From contig NZ_JHYD01000009.1 of NCBI RefSeq assembly GCF_000621505.1, positions 1 through 64,000 on the forward strand: a stretch of DNA of 64,000 nt. Reading direction: 5' to 3'. The notes beneath the pieces are model-generated. The model was not told the origin of the DNA, searched no databases, and saw only the letters and a program-made list of their open reading frames with translations. Position 1 is the stretch's first letter. The number at the start of each line of letters is the position of its first letter. Shown here in pieces: positions 15,748 to 24,956 of this stretch. Both the position numbers and the translations under genes were made by a program. The DNA comes from Ruminiclostridium cellobioparum DSM 1351 = ATCC 15832. Lineage in GTDB: Bacteria; Bacillota; Clostridia; Acetivibrionales; DSM-1351.

Positions 15748-17481
15748 TCAGTCGGTAGTAAAAGAACTTTTAATTTGTCCGAATTTTGTAGCAACATTTA
15801 ATATGTTCTCAGAGTTTAGTATAACATCACCGGATATGCTATGGTGCCTTTCAACCTCTACTGCCATTTCCTGCGAGCTTGAGGCCATGTGGTTTATTTT
15901 ATCTATGATCTTGTCAGAATTTTTTTCAAACAATTTTATATTGTCGGTAATTTGTTGAGCCTTTTCTGATATATCCATTACATTTTTATGTGTAAGTGTT
16001 ACTTTATTTAATATTTCATTAAATGCGTTATTGGTGGTTTCGGCCATTTCCATGCCCTTATGCGAGATATGCCTGCCGCGTTCAGCCACTTTGAGGGCAG
16101 CCTCGGTATTGGATTGCATATCTTTAATTATATCTTCAACCTCAACGGCAGAATTTGCAGAGTTGTATGCCAGATTCTGTATTTCCTGTGCGACCACCAT
16201 AAAACCCTGGCCGTATTCACCGGCTCTTGCCGCCTCTATGGACGCATTTAATGAAAGAAGCTTCGTTTGTCCCGATATATTTTTAATAGTACTGGTTATT
16301 TTAGTTATATCATTTGATCTTTTGTCTAAAATATTTACAAATTCCACCGTTTTATCGGAAACTTTCCCTATTTCAGAGATAAATTCACCCAGTTCCTTTA
16401 ATGTATTCATACCCTCGCAGGCGGCATTAATCATCACTTCACTGAGCTCGGTGGTAAAATTCACTTTTTGGGTTACATTTTCTATGGTATCTATAAGCTG
16501 CCCTGCTGATTCTGCCATCTGGAAAGCAAAAGTATTCTGCTCTTCAGAGTCTTCCGACATCCTTTTAGTCAACCCATAGACGTAGGATGTACTGTCGTCT
16601 GTTTTTCTGGCAATTTCATTCAGCTTATTGCTTGAAGCCGTCAACTCTTCAATTGACACACTAATTTCTGAAAGCAGCTTTTGAAAGCTTGAAAGCATTA
16701 AATTTAAACTTTGTGACAAATTGGTTATTTCAGGACCTCCCTGATTTGCTCCTGAACGGATTGAAAGCTTTCCCCTGCCTGCCAGTGTAACTGTGGCATT
16801 TATTTCCCTGATGGAGTTGATTATTCCCCTGGTACCCAGCATGCTCAGAACCAGTGCCAGAATAATGCAAATAACACCTGAAATTATTGAAGCCATCTGT
16901 TGTTTATAAAGCAATTTCAGATACGATGCCTTCGTTACTGCAACGGCATAAATCCAATCCTTCTCCATAACATATCCATAGGCAATGGTAACACTCTGAT
17001 CCTTTAAATCGGCTCCCACAGTTCCTTTTTTCTGCTTTAACATTTGGTCTATAATGCTGTCGGACAAATCCGACTTCTCAATTGTTTCTTTATTTACATT
17101 GTCTCTGTCGACAATTGTTCCGTCAGATTTCAATAAATATATTTGTGCATCAAAGCCGGCCTGTTTATAGCTGGATGCATCTTCGGTAAGAATATACTTT
17201 AATTTTCCGGAAAACTCCTTTGAGCTGTATGCACTGGTTAAGAGTGAAATCTGACGGACCAATGAGTGGACTGAATTATCCAATTGGCTGGAAATCAAAT
17301 GTTCAAGATTGCTTTTGCCTATAGAATAAGTAATTCCTGTTGTGATGGAAATTGCTGCTGTTATGATTATCAAAAACAAAGCAAGTATTCTTGTTCTGAT
17401 CTTAATCGACTTGTATTTTTTTGTAAAGAAAGCTATTAAATTTATAATTTTTGTAGATTTAAGATACATATTGGGAATCAC
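15748..17481 (-). CDS. methyl-accepting chemotaxis-type receptor
   Basis: A 577-residue membrane sensor. It has a membrane helix near residues 30-55, an extracytoplasmic domain of about 140 residues that looks Cache-like (DAQIYLLKSDGTIVDRD, then MEKDWIYAVAVTK), a second membrane helix near residues 195-215, a HAMP segment and a long signalling coiled coil. The hairpin tip is conserved (SGQTKLLSLNASIEAARAGE). It lies between pstA and the response regulator with gaps of about 10 bp, so it is co-transcribed with phosphate uptake genes. That position is unusual and suggests phosphate-related sensing, perhaps standing in for a PhoR-type kinase or guiding chemotaxis. No kinase domain is present, so direct phosphorylation of the regulator is not supported. 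Confidence 0.9.
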   Translation of the reverse strand: MIPNMYLKSTKIINLIAFFTKKYKSIKIRTRILALFLIIITAAISITTGITYSIGKSNLEHLISSQLDNSVHSLVRQISLLTSAYSSKEFSGKLKYILTEDASSYKQAGFDAQIYLLKSDGTIVDRDNVNKETIEKSDLSDSIIDQMLKQKKGTVGADLKDQSVTIAYGYVMEKDWIYAVAVTKASYLKLLYKQQMASIISGVICIILALVLSMLGTRGIINSIREINATVTLAGRGKLSIRSGANQGGPEITNLSQSLNLMLSSFQKLLSEISVSIEELTASSNKLNEIARKTDDSTSYVYGLTKRMSEDSEEQNTFAFQMAESAGQLIDTIENVTQKVNFTTELSEVMINAACEGMNTLKELGEFISEIGKVSDKTVEFVNILDKRSNDITKITSTIKNISGQTKLLSLNASIEAARAGEYGQGFMVVAQEIQNLAYNSANSAVEVEDIIKDMQSNTEAALKVAERGRHISHKGMEMAETTNNAFNEILNKVTLTHKNVMDISEKAQQITDNIKLFEKNSDKIIDKINHMASSSQEMAVEVERHHSISGDVILNSENILNVATKFGQIKSSFTTD

Positions 17482-17490
17482 CAGCCTATT

Positions 17491-18381
17491 TTAATTTTTT
17501 GAGCCTGAAAACCTTACATTGAGCACTCTTCCTAAAAAACGGGATATTATATTGAATAAAAAAACTGAAATAATCAATATTGACGAAGCTCCGTCGGCAA
17601 TTTGCCTGCTGTCGGGAGCCAAACCTTCAGAGTTGACCTTCCAAATATAAACGGCCAGAGTTTCAGCAGGTCTGAAAGGATTTAAAGGGGATCTGGCATG
17701 AAATGGATTTAAATCATGAAAATTAAGATTCGGACTGCTCATACCGGCTGTATACAGTAAAGCCGCAGCTTCTCCAAATACCCTTCCGGAAGTCATGATA
17801 AGCCCCGTAACAAGACCTGGCAATGCCGTCGGCAATATTACCCTGTAGATTGTCTGCCAGTGTGTGGCTCCCAGGGCCAGGCTTGCTTCCTTTACTGTTT
17901 GCGGAACATTTCTGATTGCGTCTTCGCTTATTCTTGTAATGACCGGAAGGTTCAGAACTGCAACAGCCAACGCTCCTGAAAACAGTGTATACCCCCATCC
18001 TGTCATGGTGACAAAAACAAGGAGACCAAATAAGCCTATTACGATTGAAGGAAGAGAAGCCAACGCTTCAATACAAAAACGCACCATATTGGTTATACGT
18101 CCTGGTTTGGCATATTCAGCCAGGTATATTCCGGCTGATAATCCGATGGGAACAGTTATAAGCATGGATAGAAATACAAGATAAAGTGAATTGAACAGTT
18201 GAGGACCAATGCCGCCGCCTTCCTTCATAAATGTCGGGGCAGAGGTTATAAAATGTAGATTCAAGCGGTCTCTTCCCTGATATATGATATATCCTACGAA
18301 TAACATCAGCAATAAAATGAATCCTGTAGCTATTATATAAAAAACAACCGTGGCTAACTTATCTGCTGTTTTTGATTTCAT
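17491..18381 (-). CDS. pstA: phosphate ABC transporter permease PstA
   Basis: A 296-residue permease with six membrane helices. The ABC-coupling EAA loop is clear (VKEASLALGATHWQTIYRVILPTALPGL). IGPQLFNSLYLVFLSMLITVP marks PstA. It pairs with PstC to form the phosphate channel and needs a PstB ATPase, which is not encoded in this operon. Its start follows the pstC stop by only 2 bp. The gene after it encodes a chemoreceptor rather than pstB. Confidence 0.95.
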   Translation of the reverse strand: MKSKTADKLATVVFYIIATGFILLLMLFVGYIIYQGRDRLNLHFITSAPTFMKEGGGIGPQLFNSLYLVFLSMLITVPIGLSAGIYLAEYAKPGRITNMVRFCIEALASLPSIVIGLFGLLVFVTMTGWGYTLFSGALAVAVLNLPVITRISEDAIRNVPQTVKEASLALGATHWQTIYRVILPTALPGLVTGLIMTSGRVFGEAAALLYTAGMSSPNLNFHDLNPFHARSPLNPFRPAETLAVYIWKVNSEGLAPDSRQIADGASSILIISVFLFNIISRFLGRVLNVRFSGSKN

Positions 18382-18383
18382 AA

Positions 18384-19301
18384 TTATTTACTGCCTCCCT
18401 GGTTTCCTATTCTGTGAATTAAAACAATAAACAAAAATGACATTATCAAAAGCAGTAACGCCATAGACCATAAGGCATTATTCCACACAGTCCCCATAGC
18501 TGTATTTCCCATATCCATCGTTATAATACTTGTCATATTTATTGTTGAATCAAGCGGCGAGCGCGGAATTCTTATGGTATTGCCCAGGACCATCTGAACC
18601 GCCAGGGCTTCACCGAACGCACGCGCCAAACCAAGTACAATTCCGGTCAAAATACCGGGAGTAGCAGAAGGAATAATTACTCTTCTGATTGTCTGCCAGC
18701 GTGTAGCCCCCAATGCAAGTGAAGCTTCATAATAGTCCCTGGGAATTGCTCTTATAGCATCTGCAGAGACGCTGGCAATGGTGGGAAATATCATTATGCA
18801 CAGGACAAGTGAACCGGCAAGCAGACTAAAGCCAAGTCCGCCAAGGTTTACTCTGATAAACGGTACCAGAACGCTTAAGCCGACCCAGCCATAAACTACC
18901 GATGGAATTCCGACAAATACCTCAATGGCCGGCTGTAACAACTTCTTACCTAATTTTGGCGATATCTCAGTCATAAATATGGCAACTGCCACACTGAAGG
19001 GTGTGCTCATCAACAAAGCAAGCATGGACACCAAAACAGAGCCTGTTATAAAAATCAGCGCACCGATGGCCGGACCTCCATTTGCCGGAGCTCTGTCAGG
19101 TTTCCATACCGTTGAAAATAAAAATTCTATCGGTGAAAAATGATTGTTAAAGAACGTGGCCAATCCTTTTGTAGCTATGAACACAACAAGACAAAGCGTC
19201 AGTATGATCAGAAACATCCCAAAAAAAGTTACTGCAAATTTACCGGAATATTCATGCTTGAAATAGTAATACCTGGATTTCATGTTTTTATTTTTCAACA
19301 T
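18384..19301 (-). CDS. pstC: phosphate ABC transporter permease PstC
   Basis: A 305-residue permease with six membrane helices. The EAA loop reads YEASLALGATRWQTIRRVIIP, and GGPAIGALIFITGSVLVS with GIPSVVYGWVGL are PstC features. It starts about 100 bp after the pstS stop and is nearly joined to pstA. The ATG at 19301 has AAGGATGA upstream. It forms the membrane channel for phosphate handed over by PstS. Confidence 0.95.
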   Translation of the reverse strand: MLKNKNMKSRYYYFKHEYSGKFAVTFFGMFLIILTLCLVVFIATKGLATFFNNHFSPIEFLFSTVWKPDRAPANGGPAIGALIFITGSVLVSMLALLMSTPFSVAVAIFMTEISPKLGKKLLQPAIEVFVGIPSVVYGWVGLSVLVPFIRVNLGGLGFSLLAGSLVLCIMIFPTIASVSADAIRAIPRDYYEASLALGATRWQTIRRVIIPSATPGILTGIVLGLARAFGEALAVQMVLGNTIRIPRSPLDSTINMTSIITMDMGNTAMGTVWNNALWSMALLLLIMSFLFIVLIHRIGNQGGSK

Positions 19302-19403
19302 ATATAATCATCCTTAACTGGATAGTTGTTTGGTTAATATAAAAGGAAGCCGGTTAAAGCAACCAGTCTCCTTTTATATTTAATGTATTATTAATCTGAA
19401 TTC

Positions 19404-20351
19404 CTAGTTATCTCTGGATACTTTCATTTCGGAATTTGGAATATATCCGAGTTCAGTTATTGTCGGCTTGAATTCATCACTTGTCATAAAGTCGAGGAAT
19501 GCCTTCACAACGCCGGTTGGCTCGCCTTTTGTATACATATGTTCATAAGCCCAGATTGGATAACTGCCGCTGGTAATATTCTCAACCTTAGGTTCAATTC
19601 CTTCATATTTAAGTGCTTTAACAGTGGAATCAACATATGATAATGCAAGATAGGAAATTGCTCCGTCAGTATCGGCTATTGCCTTTTTAACGGTACCGGA
19701 CTGGTCTTCTGTCAATGCCATACCTTCTGCTTCCTCAGCACCATCCAGGGCATATTTCTTAAAGGTTGCTCTGGTACCCGAAGAACTTGGTCTGTTTACG
19801 ATAACAATCTTCATGTCATCTCCGCCGGCATCTTTCCAATTTGTGATTTTTCCTGTAAAGATATCAATCAACTGCTGCTTTGTCAGGTTGTCTACCTTTA
19901 CCTTTGGGTTTACAACTGTTGCAAAACCTACAACACATACTTTGTGATCAACCAGTGCTTTTGCCTGATCTTCCGGAAGCTTCTCTTCTGCATATACATC
20001 TGAATTTCCAATGTCTGCTCCGCCTTCGGAAACCTGCTTCAATCCGGTGCCGCTTCCGCCGCCCTGAACTTGAATATTTGCTTCCTTATTTGTTTCCATA
20101 AAAATCTGAGCTGCTTTTTCTGCCAGAGGCTGAAGTGCTGATGATCCGACTGCCGTAGCTGATCCTGAGACACCTGCTGTTGATGACGGTGCTGCTTCGG
20201 TACTGCTGCTTGCCGAAGACTCAACCTGAGTTGATCCTGAAGCTGAGGAATCTGCGGCAGTTTCATTATTTGAGCCACAGCCGACCAAAGCCGTAGAAAG
20301 ACTCATTGTTAATGCCAAAGATAAGATCACAGATTTCATAAGTTTTTTCAT
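19404..20351 (-). CDS. pstS: phosphate-binding lipoprotein PstS
   Basis: A 315-residue substrate-binding lipoprotein. The signal peptide ends in a lipobox (STALVGCGSN; acylated Cys near residue 25). A Ser/Ala/Glu-rich linker of about 45 residues precedes the binding fold. Phosphate-contact motifs are seen: GSSALQPLAEKAA, GGGSGTGLKQVSEG and RPSSSGTRATFKKY. It captures phosphate outside the membrane and passes it to PstC/PstA. It heads the operon and carries a PHO-like box upstream, so it should be induced when phosphate is low. Confidence 0.95.
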   Translation of the reverse strand: MKKLMKSVILSLALTMSLSTALVGCGSNNETAADSSASGSTQVESSASSSTEAAPSSTAGVSGSATAVGSSALQPLAEKAAQIFMETNKEANIQVQGGGSGTGLKQVSEGGADIGNSDVYAEEKLPEDQAKALVDHKVCVVGFATVVNPKVKVDNLTKQQLIDIFTGKITNWKDAGGDDMKIVIVNRPSSSGTRATFKKYALDGAEEAEGMALTEDQSGTVKKAIADTDGAISYLALSYVDSTVKALKYEGIEPKVENITSGSYPIWAYEHMYTKGEPTGVVKAFLDFMTSDEFKPTITELGYIPNSEMKVSRDN

Positions 20352-20432
20352 TTTTACTGACCCTCCAAATAGAAGTTATTTTGTTTACAAGATTCATTCT
20401 AATTTTTATTGATTAATTACAAATTAATGGTG

Positions 20433-20449
20433 TGTAAAATCAAAGTTAA
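20433..20449 (-). promoter_or_regulatory. putative PHO box before pstS
   Basis: On the minus strand TTAACT (20444-20449) and TTTACA (20433-20438) are spaced 11 bp start to start. This is the repeat spacing of Gram-positive PhoP sites (TTAACA-like hexamers). The candidate binder is the response regulator at 15018-15737. Only two good repeats were found, so support is moderate. Confidence 0.5.
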
Positions 20450-20529
20450 CTCTTATTCATATTGGTTAAATATTTTTAATAAAAATTTTTTTAATATAAA
20501 ACATTTAATATCATTTATCAAAATCCTTC

Positions 20530-20581
20530 TTGCAAATCCGGTCTAATCATGATAGACTGTACCCAGTCTAATAAGTTTAGA
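20530..20581 (+). promoter_or_regulatory. promoter and dyads of the second blaI-like gene
   Basis: TTGCAA (20530-20535) and TAGACT (20553-20558), 17 bp apart, form a modest promoter. Three overlapping dyads share the half-site TCTA / TAGA: GTCTA..TAGAC (20541-20557), AGACTG-tacc-CAGTCT (20554-20569) and TCTAA..TTAGA (20567-20581). They cover the -10 region and start site, as expected for BlaI operators. Confidence 0.6.
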
Positions 20582-20595
20582 TTGGAGAGAATGCC

Positions 20596-20973
20596 ATGAC
20601 TAAAAACATAACGCTTACTGACGCAGAAGAAAAACTCGCAGCTTTGGTTTGGCGGGATGCGCCGTTGACCTCGCCGGAGTTGGTCGCGCTTGCGGAGCGA
20701 GAAATGGGTTGGAAAAAATCAACGACTTACACGGTGTTAAAGAAACTTTGCGACAAGGGCGTATTCAAAAACGAAAACGCAAATGTGTCTGTTGTGCTTA
20801 CTCGTGACGAGCAAATAGCCCGCCAAAGCCGCCGCTATGTAGAAGATACTTTCGGCGGGTCGTTGCCGAAGTTCATCACTTCATTTTTCGGCGGCAGGAA
20901 ACTAACGCCGGAACAAGCGGCAGAATTAAAACGTCTGATAGAAGAATATGAAGGGGGCGGTAATAATGGATAA
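20596..20973 (+). CDS. BlaI/MecI/CopY family repressor (second copy)
   Basis: A 125-residue winged-helix repressor of the same family as the gene at 3144-3503. The motifs EEKLAALVWRDAPLTSPELV and WKKSTTYTVLKKLCDKGVF are clear, and the C-terminus holds the dimerisation region (FGGSLPKFITSFFGGRKL). It has an ATG at 20596 after GGAGAGAATGCC. Its codons use G and C in third position much more often than its neighbours, as does the gene after it, which points to acquisition from another genome. It should repress itself and the M56 gene at 20966. Confidence 0.9.
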   Translation: MTKNITLTDAEEKLAALVWRDAPLTSPELVALAEREMGWKKSTTYTVLKKLCDKGVFKNENANVSVVLTRDEQIARQSRRYVEDTFGGSLPKFITSFFGGRKLTPEQAAELKRLIEEYEGGGNNG

Positions 20974-23086
20974 ACTGTTCCTCACAATTCTAAATATGAG
21001 CCTGACCGGGGCATTTGTTATCGGGGCAATATGCCTTGCGCGGCTTCCACTTAAAAAAGCCCCTAAAATAATTTCTTACTGCCTGTGGGCGGTAGCAGGA
21101 TTTAGACTCGTTTTCCCGTTTTCCATTGAGAGCATATTTAGCCTGATTCCATTCAAGGCGCAGACAATACCGACGGATATAGTCATGCAGCCTGTGCCGC
21201 GCATTGACAGCGGCATACCCTTTGTAAATAATGCTGTCAGTAGTATTCTTCCCGCCGCCAAACCAACCGCGAGTGTAAACCCTTTGCAGATATGGATGGC
21301 AACCGGCGCGTGGGTTTGGTTTGGCGGCGTAGCCGTATTGTTCATTTACGGCGTGGTGTCTTTCTTTATCCTTAAACGGAATATGAGGAAAGCAGCCCAC
21401 ATCGAGGCCAATATCTACGAAGCGGAAAATATTAAATCGCCTTTTGTATTGGGCGTTTTCAAACCGAAAATCTATCTGCCCGTTGGCTTATCCGGGCAAG
21501 AAAAAATCTTTATTATCTTGCATGAACAGACGCATATCCGGCGGCATGACCATATCATAAAATTCGTGGCGTATTTCATTTTGTGTGTGCATTGGTTTAA
21601 TCCGCTGGCATGGGTGGCGTTCCTACTGATGGGCGTGGATATGGAAATGTCCTGTGACGAGCGTGTATTGAAAGAAATGGGTGGAGAAATAAAAAAGGAT
21701 TATTCGCTGTCGCTGTTATCGTTGGCAACGGAACGGCGTATCATTGGCGGCAGTCCTCTTGCTTTCGGAGAGGGCGGCGTGAAAGGGAGAATAAAAAACG
21801 TGCTGAATTTTAAGAAACCGTCCCGGGTGATTATCGTCGTGTCAGTTGCGTTGGTTGCTGTATTGAGCGCGGGGTTTGCGGCTAATCGTGCCACGGATGG
21901 AAATATCTTAAATTCATTCATACCAATGTCCATGAAAAATGTTGATAAAGAGCCGCATTTTGCCGGGACTGTAACCGAAGTGCATGATAATGCCATCCTT
22001 GTAAGTGTCAACGAGGGTGAGGACGCACGCAGAAGCAGCGACCTGATCAGTGTTTCTCTCAGCGTGAAATTGAAAGACAGCATGACCCATTTTACCGTTG
22101 GCGATAAGGTTATTGTCTATTATAACGGCGAAATCGCGAAGTCCTATCCGGCACAGGTAAATACCGTTTATGCCATTATACTGACAAACCCGGATATGCA
22201 GATAACGTCATCGGATGAGAATATCTCTGACATTGCTCAAAGAGTCGAAGATGGTCTGCTTGTTATAATGTCATCGCCACTTAGTTCATCCAATCCGCAG
22301 GACTATATCAACGAGCACTGGGAGGAGTATGAGAACCTTACGATGAAATATCCGGACGGTGTTTTGGAGTACCTGCTTTCTCAATTTGAAGCAGGCAATT
22401 CCAGCGGTCTGCGCGGACAGATTATGATGCGGATGTGCAAAGATATGCTGGGTGTCCAAAATAACGTAACCGATGAATCACTTTCGCCGCAAGAATGGTA
22501 TAGACAGTTATCCATCATCAGCGAAATAAAACTCCCTGATTTCAAACCGGAAAATCCTTCTGGTGTCTATGATGGAGAGGTTGATGGTAAAGTATACGGC
22601 GGCATTTTCAATTCAGCTATCTTGCAGCAATACGGCGGTTCCGAGAGCGGGTTTCTTATGTATGCACCCTCTATTTATGGCGCTTATGAGGAATCCGGCA
22701 AGCTAAAAGTGTTTGTCACGGTATATTATGAGTATTACCGTTTATACGGTAGTACCTTGGAGAGCACAGGCGGCGCTGTGATTCCGGGTGCAATCATATT
22801 TCGGAGCGGCGATTACAGTGGCGGATGGGAATTTGAGGAATTTCTCGAAGTCGGTTCTGCAAATTTACCGGACGGCGCATATTTTGGCGACTCCATCCGT
22901 AAACTTTGTGTAATGCCAGTTTCGGGAAATGAAATAAAAGGACTCGCAGAAAAAATGACCTCTGATTATGCAAATGACGCTCGGCGGGAAATGCTTATGC
23001 AGAGTTTGAAAGAACATTTAACGGCACATGGGCAGACTGGCGTATCTCTGAAAAAGCCGGACGGCAGTATGATTGAATTGAATTAA
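20966..23086 (+). CDS. M56 family membrane metallopeptidase with DUF3221-like sensor
   Basis: A 706-residue BlaR1-type sensor-protease. N-terminal membrane helices surround the zinc site LHEQTHIRRHDH (HEQTH near residues 186-190), with CDERVLKEMGGE downstream. After the last helix (about residue 300) there is a DUF3221-like domain, with EVHDNAILVSVNEGED and TVGDKVIVYYNG. A further 250 residues follow with no recognised family and no penicillin-binding motif. I prefer the ATG at 20966 (MDKLFLTI), which follows GGGGGCGG and overlaps the repressor stop by 8 bp, over the ATG at 20948. GC content is visibly higher than in nearby genes. The inducing signal is unknown. Confidence 0.88.
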   Translation: MDKLFLTILNMSLTGAFVIGAICLARLPLKKAPKIISYCLWAVAGFRLVFPFSIESIFSLIPFKAQTIPTDIVMQPVPRIDSGIPFVNNAVSSILPAAKPTASVNPLQIWMATGAWVWFGGVAVLFIYGVVSFFILKRNMRKAAHIEANIYEAENIKSPFVLGVFKPKIYLPVGLSGQEKIFIILHEQTHIRRHDHIIKFVAYFILCVHWFNPLAWVAFLLMGVDMEMSCDERVLKEMGGEIKKDYSLSLLSLATERRIIGGSPLAFGEGGVKGRIKNVLNFKKPSRVIIVVSVALVAVLSAGFAANRATDGNILNSFIPMSMKNVDKEPHFAGTVTEVHDNAILVSVNEGEDARRSSDLISVSLSVKLKDSMTHFTVGDKVIVYYNGEIAKSYPAQVNTVYAIILTNPDMQITSSDENISDIAQRVEDGLLVIMSSPLSSSNPQDYINEHWEEYENLTMKYPDGVLEYLLSQFEAGNSSGLRGQIMMRMCKDMLGVQNNVTDESLSPQEWYRQLSIISEIKLPDFKPENPSGVYDGEVDGKVYGGIFNSAILQQYGGSESGFLMYAPSIYGAYEESGKLKVFVTVYYEYYRLYGSTLESTGGAVIPGAIIFRSGDYSGGWEFEEFLEVGSANLPDGAYFGDSIRKLCVMPVSGNEIKGLAEKMTSDYANDARREMLMQSLKEHLTAHGQTGVSLKKPDGSMIELN

Positions 23087-23109
23087 TGGGTAGTCCTCCC
23101 CCAGTGACG

Positions 23110-23135
23110 GTTAAGCCATATGGCTCAACTTTATT
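23110..23135 (+). terminator. possible terminator after the second BlaI/M56 operon
   Basis: GTTAAGCC and GGCTCAAC (23110-23117 and 23122-23129) pair with one G-T wobble around a 4-nt loop and are followed by TTTATTT. The T tract is broken, so termination may be weak. Confidence 0.45.
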
Positions 23136-23266
23136 TACCGCAAAATTTTAAAATTATCTTATTAAAACTATCTTATAATTATAATAATACAGGGGAATCT
23201 TATTTTGTGTTGTTGCAAATGCAACATTAGTAAAATTTTCATTTTGATACCGGCAATTTCAGCCTT

Positions 23267-24820
23267 TCATCGGCGTTTGGTGACTGTCGTAAAAGCAATG
23301 TCATAAGCCCTTTTAAAGCCTTGAAATGACAGGATGATCAAAATAGGATAGACGGGATAAATATATCTGGACTTTATCTCCCAGATTATATAAAAGGCAA
23401 TAATCCCCAGAATAATTAAAACCAAAAGCAAGCCTTCAAACTTACCTGCCTTTACTCTTTGTATCAATCCAAATAAAATAAATAAGTACATTAAAAAATT
23501 AATTACATATAGTATCCAGTTCATTGCACTTCTGTACATGGAATCATCCTTGAATAAATTGGTGGCAAAGGTCCTGTACTCATATCCCCCATGCCTTGGA
23601 CATTTTTTTGCCGATGTGTCCATATCATTTCCAAAGCCATATCTTTCGATCTGATAGGTGCCTTCTGTCCATGTCCAGATAAGTTTTCTATAATAATGCG
23701 ATAACAGTCCCCCAACAGTTGAATTCGAAATTTTTTCCTTAATATCCTCTTTAAATAATTTGATACTTAACTGTTTATTGTAACTTGCATCAATTCGGTA
23801 TATGCTATAACTTTTAAAGTCGTCCCAGAATCCGAGCTTTTCGAAATTCATTCCCATATTCAGCCACATGTGGACGGGAGCCGAGTTCTCCTTAACAGAT
23901 CCGCTTATAATATTTGCCTTCTGCAAATAATAATTTTGGGCCAGTCCCGGGATATTTACCGCAAGAATCAGAATAAATACCGAAGCTGCCGCCAGTCCGG
24001 CCTTCAGCACATTCATATTTAAAACAACATAAATAATAGCTGCTATTAAAAATATCAAGCCTATATTTCTGAAATAATTGCCTATGGATAAAAAAAATGC
24101 TGAGGCCAACAGGTCTTTAACAGCCCGCTTCTTGACAAATTTTATCAGGAAATATACCGAACAGGTGAAAAAGGCTGTGGCCATAACATCGTTATAAATA
24201 AAATTGCTCATGAATATTCCCGGAATGTACGTTGCTGCGAAAAATAATATTCCGTAATCCTTACGGGCAGATTTGCAGTCAAGTAATCCGTTTATTTTAT
24301 ATATCATTATTGTTATAACAAGAGAAAACAATATGTTAAAGCTTTTAATAACCACATAGCTGTCGGGAAACAGCTTCAGTAATGCCATGATATACAGCAC
24401 TGTGCCGTAATTAAAGGGAAACATGTGAAGGTAGCCCCCTTCCCCGAAGGAGGAATAATCCTTGTGGTAGAACATATTTAATGCCAGTGTATAAACAGTT
24501 TTCGAATCATCGGTAGGCAGCCTTGGAAATGCAAAAATAAAGCCTGTTTGCAGTAAAAATGAAATTAGGATGGAGATGGGCAAAATCAAGCTTTTATCAT
24601 ATCTGTCAAGTTTAAGAGATATTTTATAAAACAGGAAACCCATTGGCAATATAATAAAAATGAGTATGAAAAATATGCCAGGTTCTTGTTTTGTCAGAAT
24701 GGGCCTGTCCCCATAGATAAAATAATTATACTTTGCCCTGACAAAGAATGAAGAAAATATAAAAAGCGCTGTAAAAAGCATTAATATTATATAAATTGTT
24801 TTTTTAACGTTCTTCAGCAT
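23267..24820 (-). CDS. polytopic membrane protein, GT39/PMT-like glycosyltransferase candidate
   Basis: A 517-residue protein with about eleven membrane helices. A loop after the second or third helix reads FPRLPTDDSKTVYTLA, the place where GT-C glycosyltransferases carry their catalytic Asp/Asp, and it is followed by GEGGYLHMFPFNYG. The C-terminal helices and short loop WEIKSRYIYPVYPILII resemble the GT39/ArnT family. Such enzymes move sugars from a lipid carrier to proteins or cell-wall polymers outside the membrane. The gene is isolated, with no glycan gene beside it. Family call is by topology and the DD loop; the acceptor is unknown. Confidence 0.65.
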   Translation of the reverse strand: MLKNVKKTIYIILMLFTALFIFSSFFVRAKYNYFIYGDRPILTKQEPGIFFILIFIILPMGFLFYKISLKLDRYDKSLILPISILISFLLQTGFIFAFPRLPTDDSKTVYTLALNMFYHKDYSSFGEGGYLHMFPFNYGTVLYIMALLKLFPDSYVVIKSFNILFSLVITIMIYKINGLLDCKSARKDYGILFFAATYIPGIFMSNFIYNDVMATAFFTCSVYFLIKFVKKRAVKDLLASAFFLSIGNYFRNIGLIFLIAAIIYVVLNMNVLKAGLAAASVFILILAVNIPGLAQNYYLQKANIISGSVKENSAPVHMWLNMGMNFEKLGFWDDFKSYSIYRIDASYNKQLSIKLFKEDIKEKISNSTVGGLLSHYYRKLIWTWTEGTYQIERYGFGNDMDTSAKKCPRHGGYEYRTFATNLFKDDSMYRSAMNWILYVINFLMYLFILFGLIQRVKAGKFEGLLLVLIILGIIAFYIIWEIKSRYIYPVYPILIILSFQGFKRAYDIAFTTVTKRR

Positions 24821-24914
24821 GGCCCTCTCCTTAACATTTTTCTAATATGCGTTGATTTAAAAATTAAATTCAAAGAATTTTAAGGTAAAATGCTGAACTC
24901 CATGCTTCAGATAA

Positions 24915-24950
24915 AAAAATTGCCGGACGAAAATATGTCCGGCAATTTTT
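24915..24950 (-). terminator. strong intrinsic terminator
   Basis: Perfect 14-bp arms (AAAAATTGCCGGAC and its complement, 24915-24928 and 24937-24950) with an 8-nt loop and T tracts in both directions. It lies 6 bp beyond the stop of the TMEM165/GDT1 gene. Confidence 0.9.
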
Positions 24951-24956
24951 TAAGAG

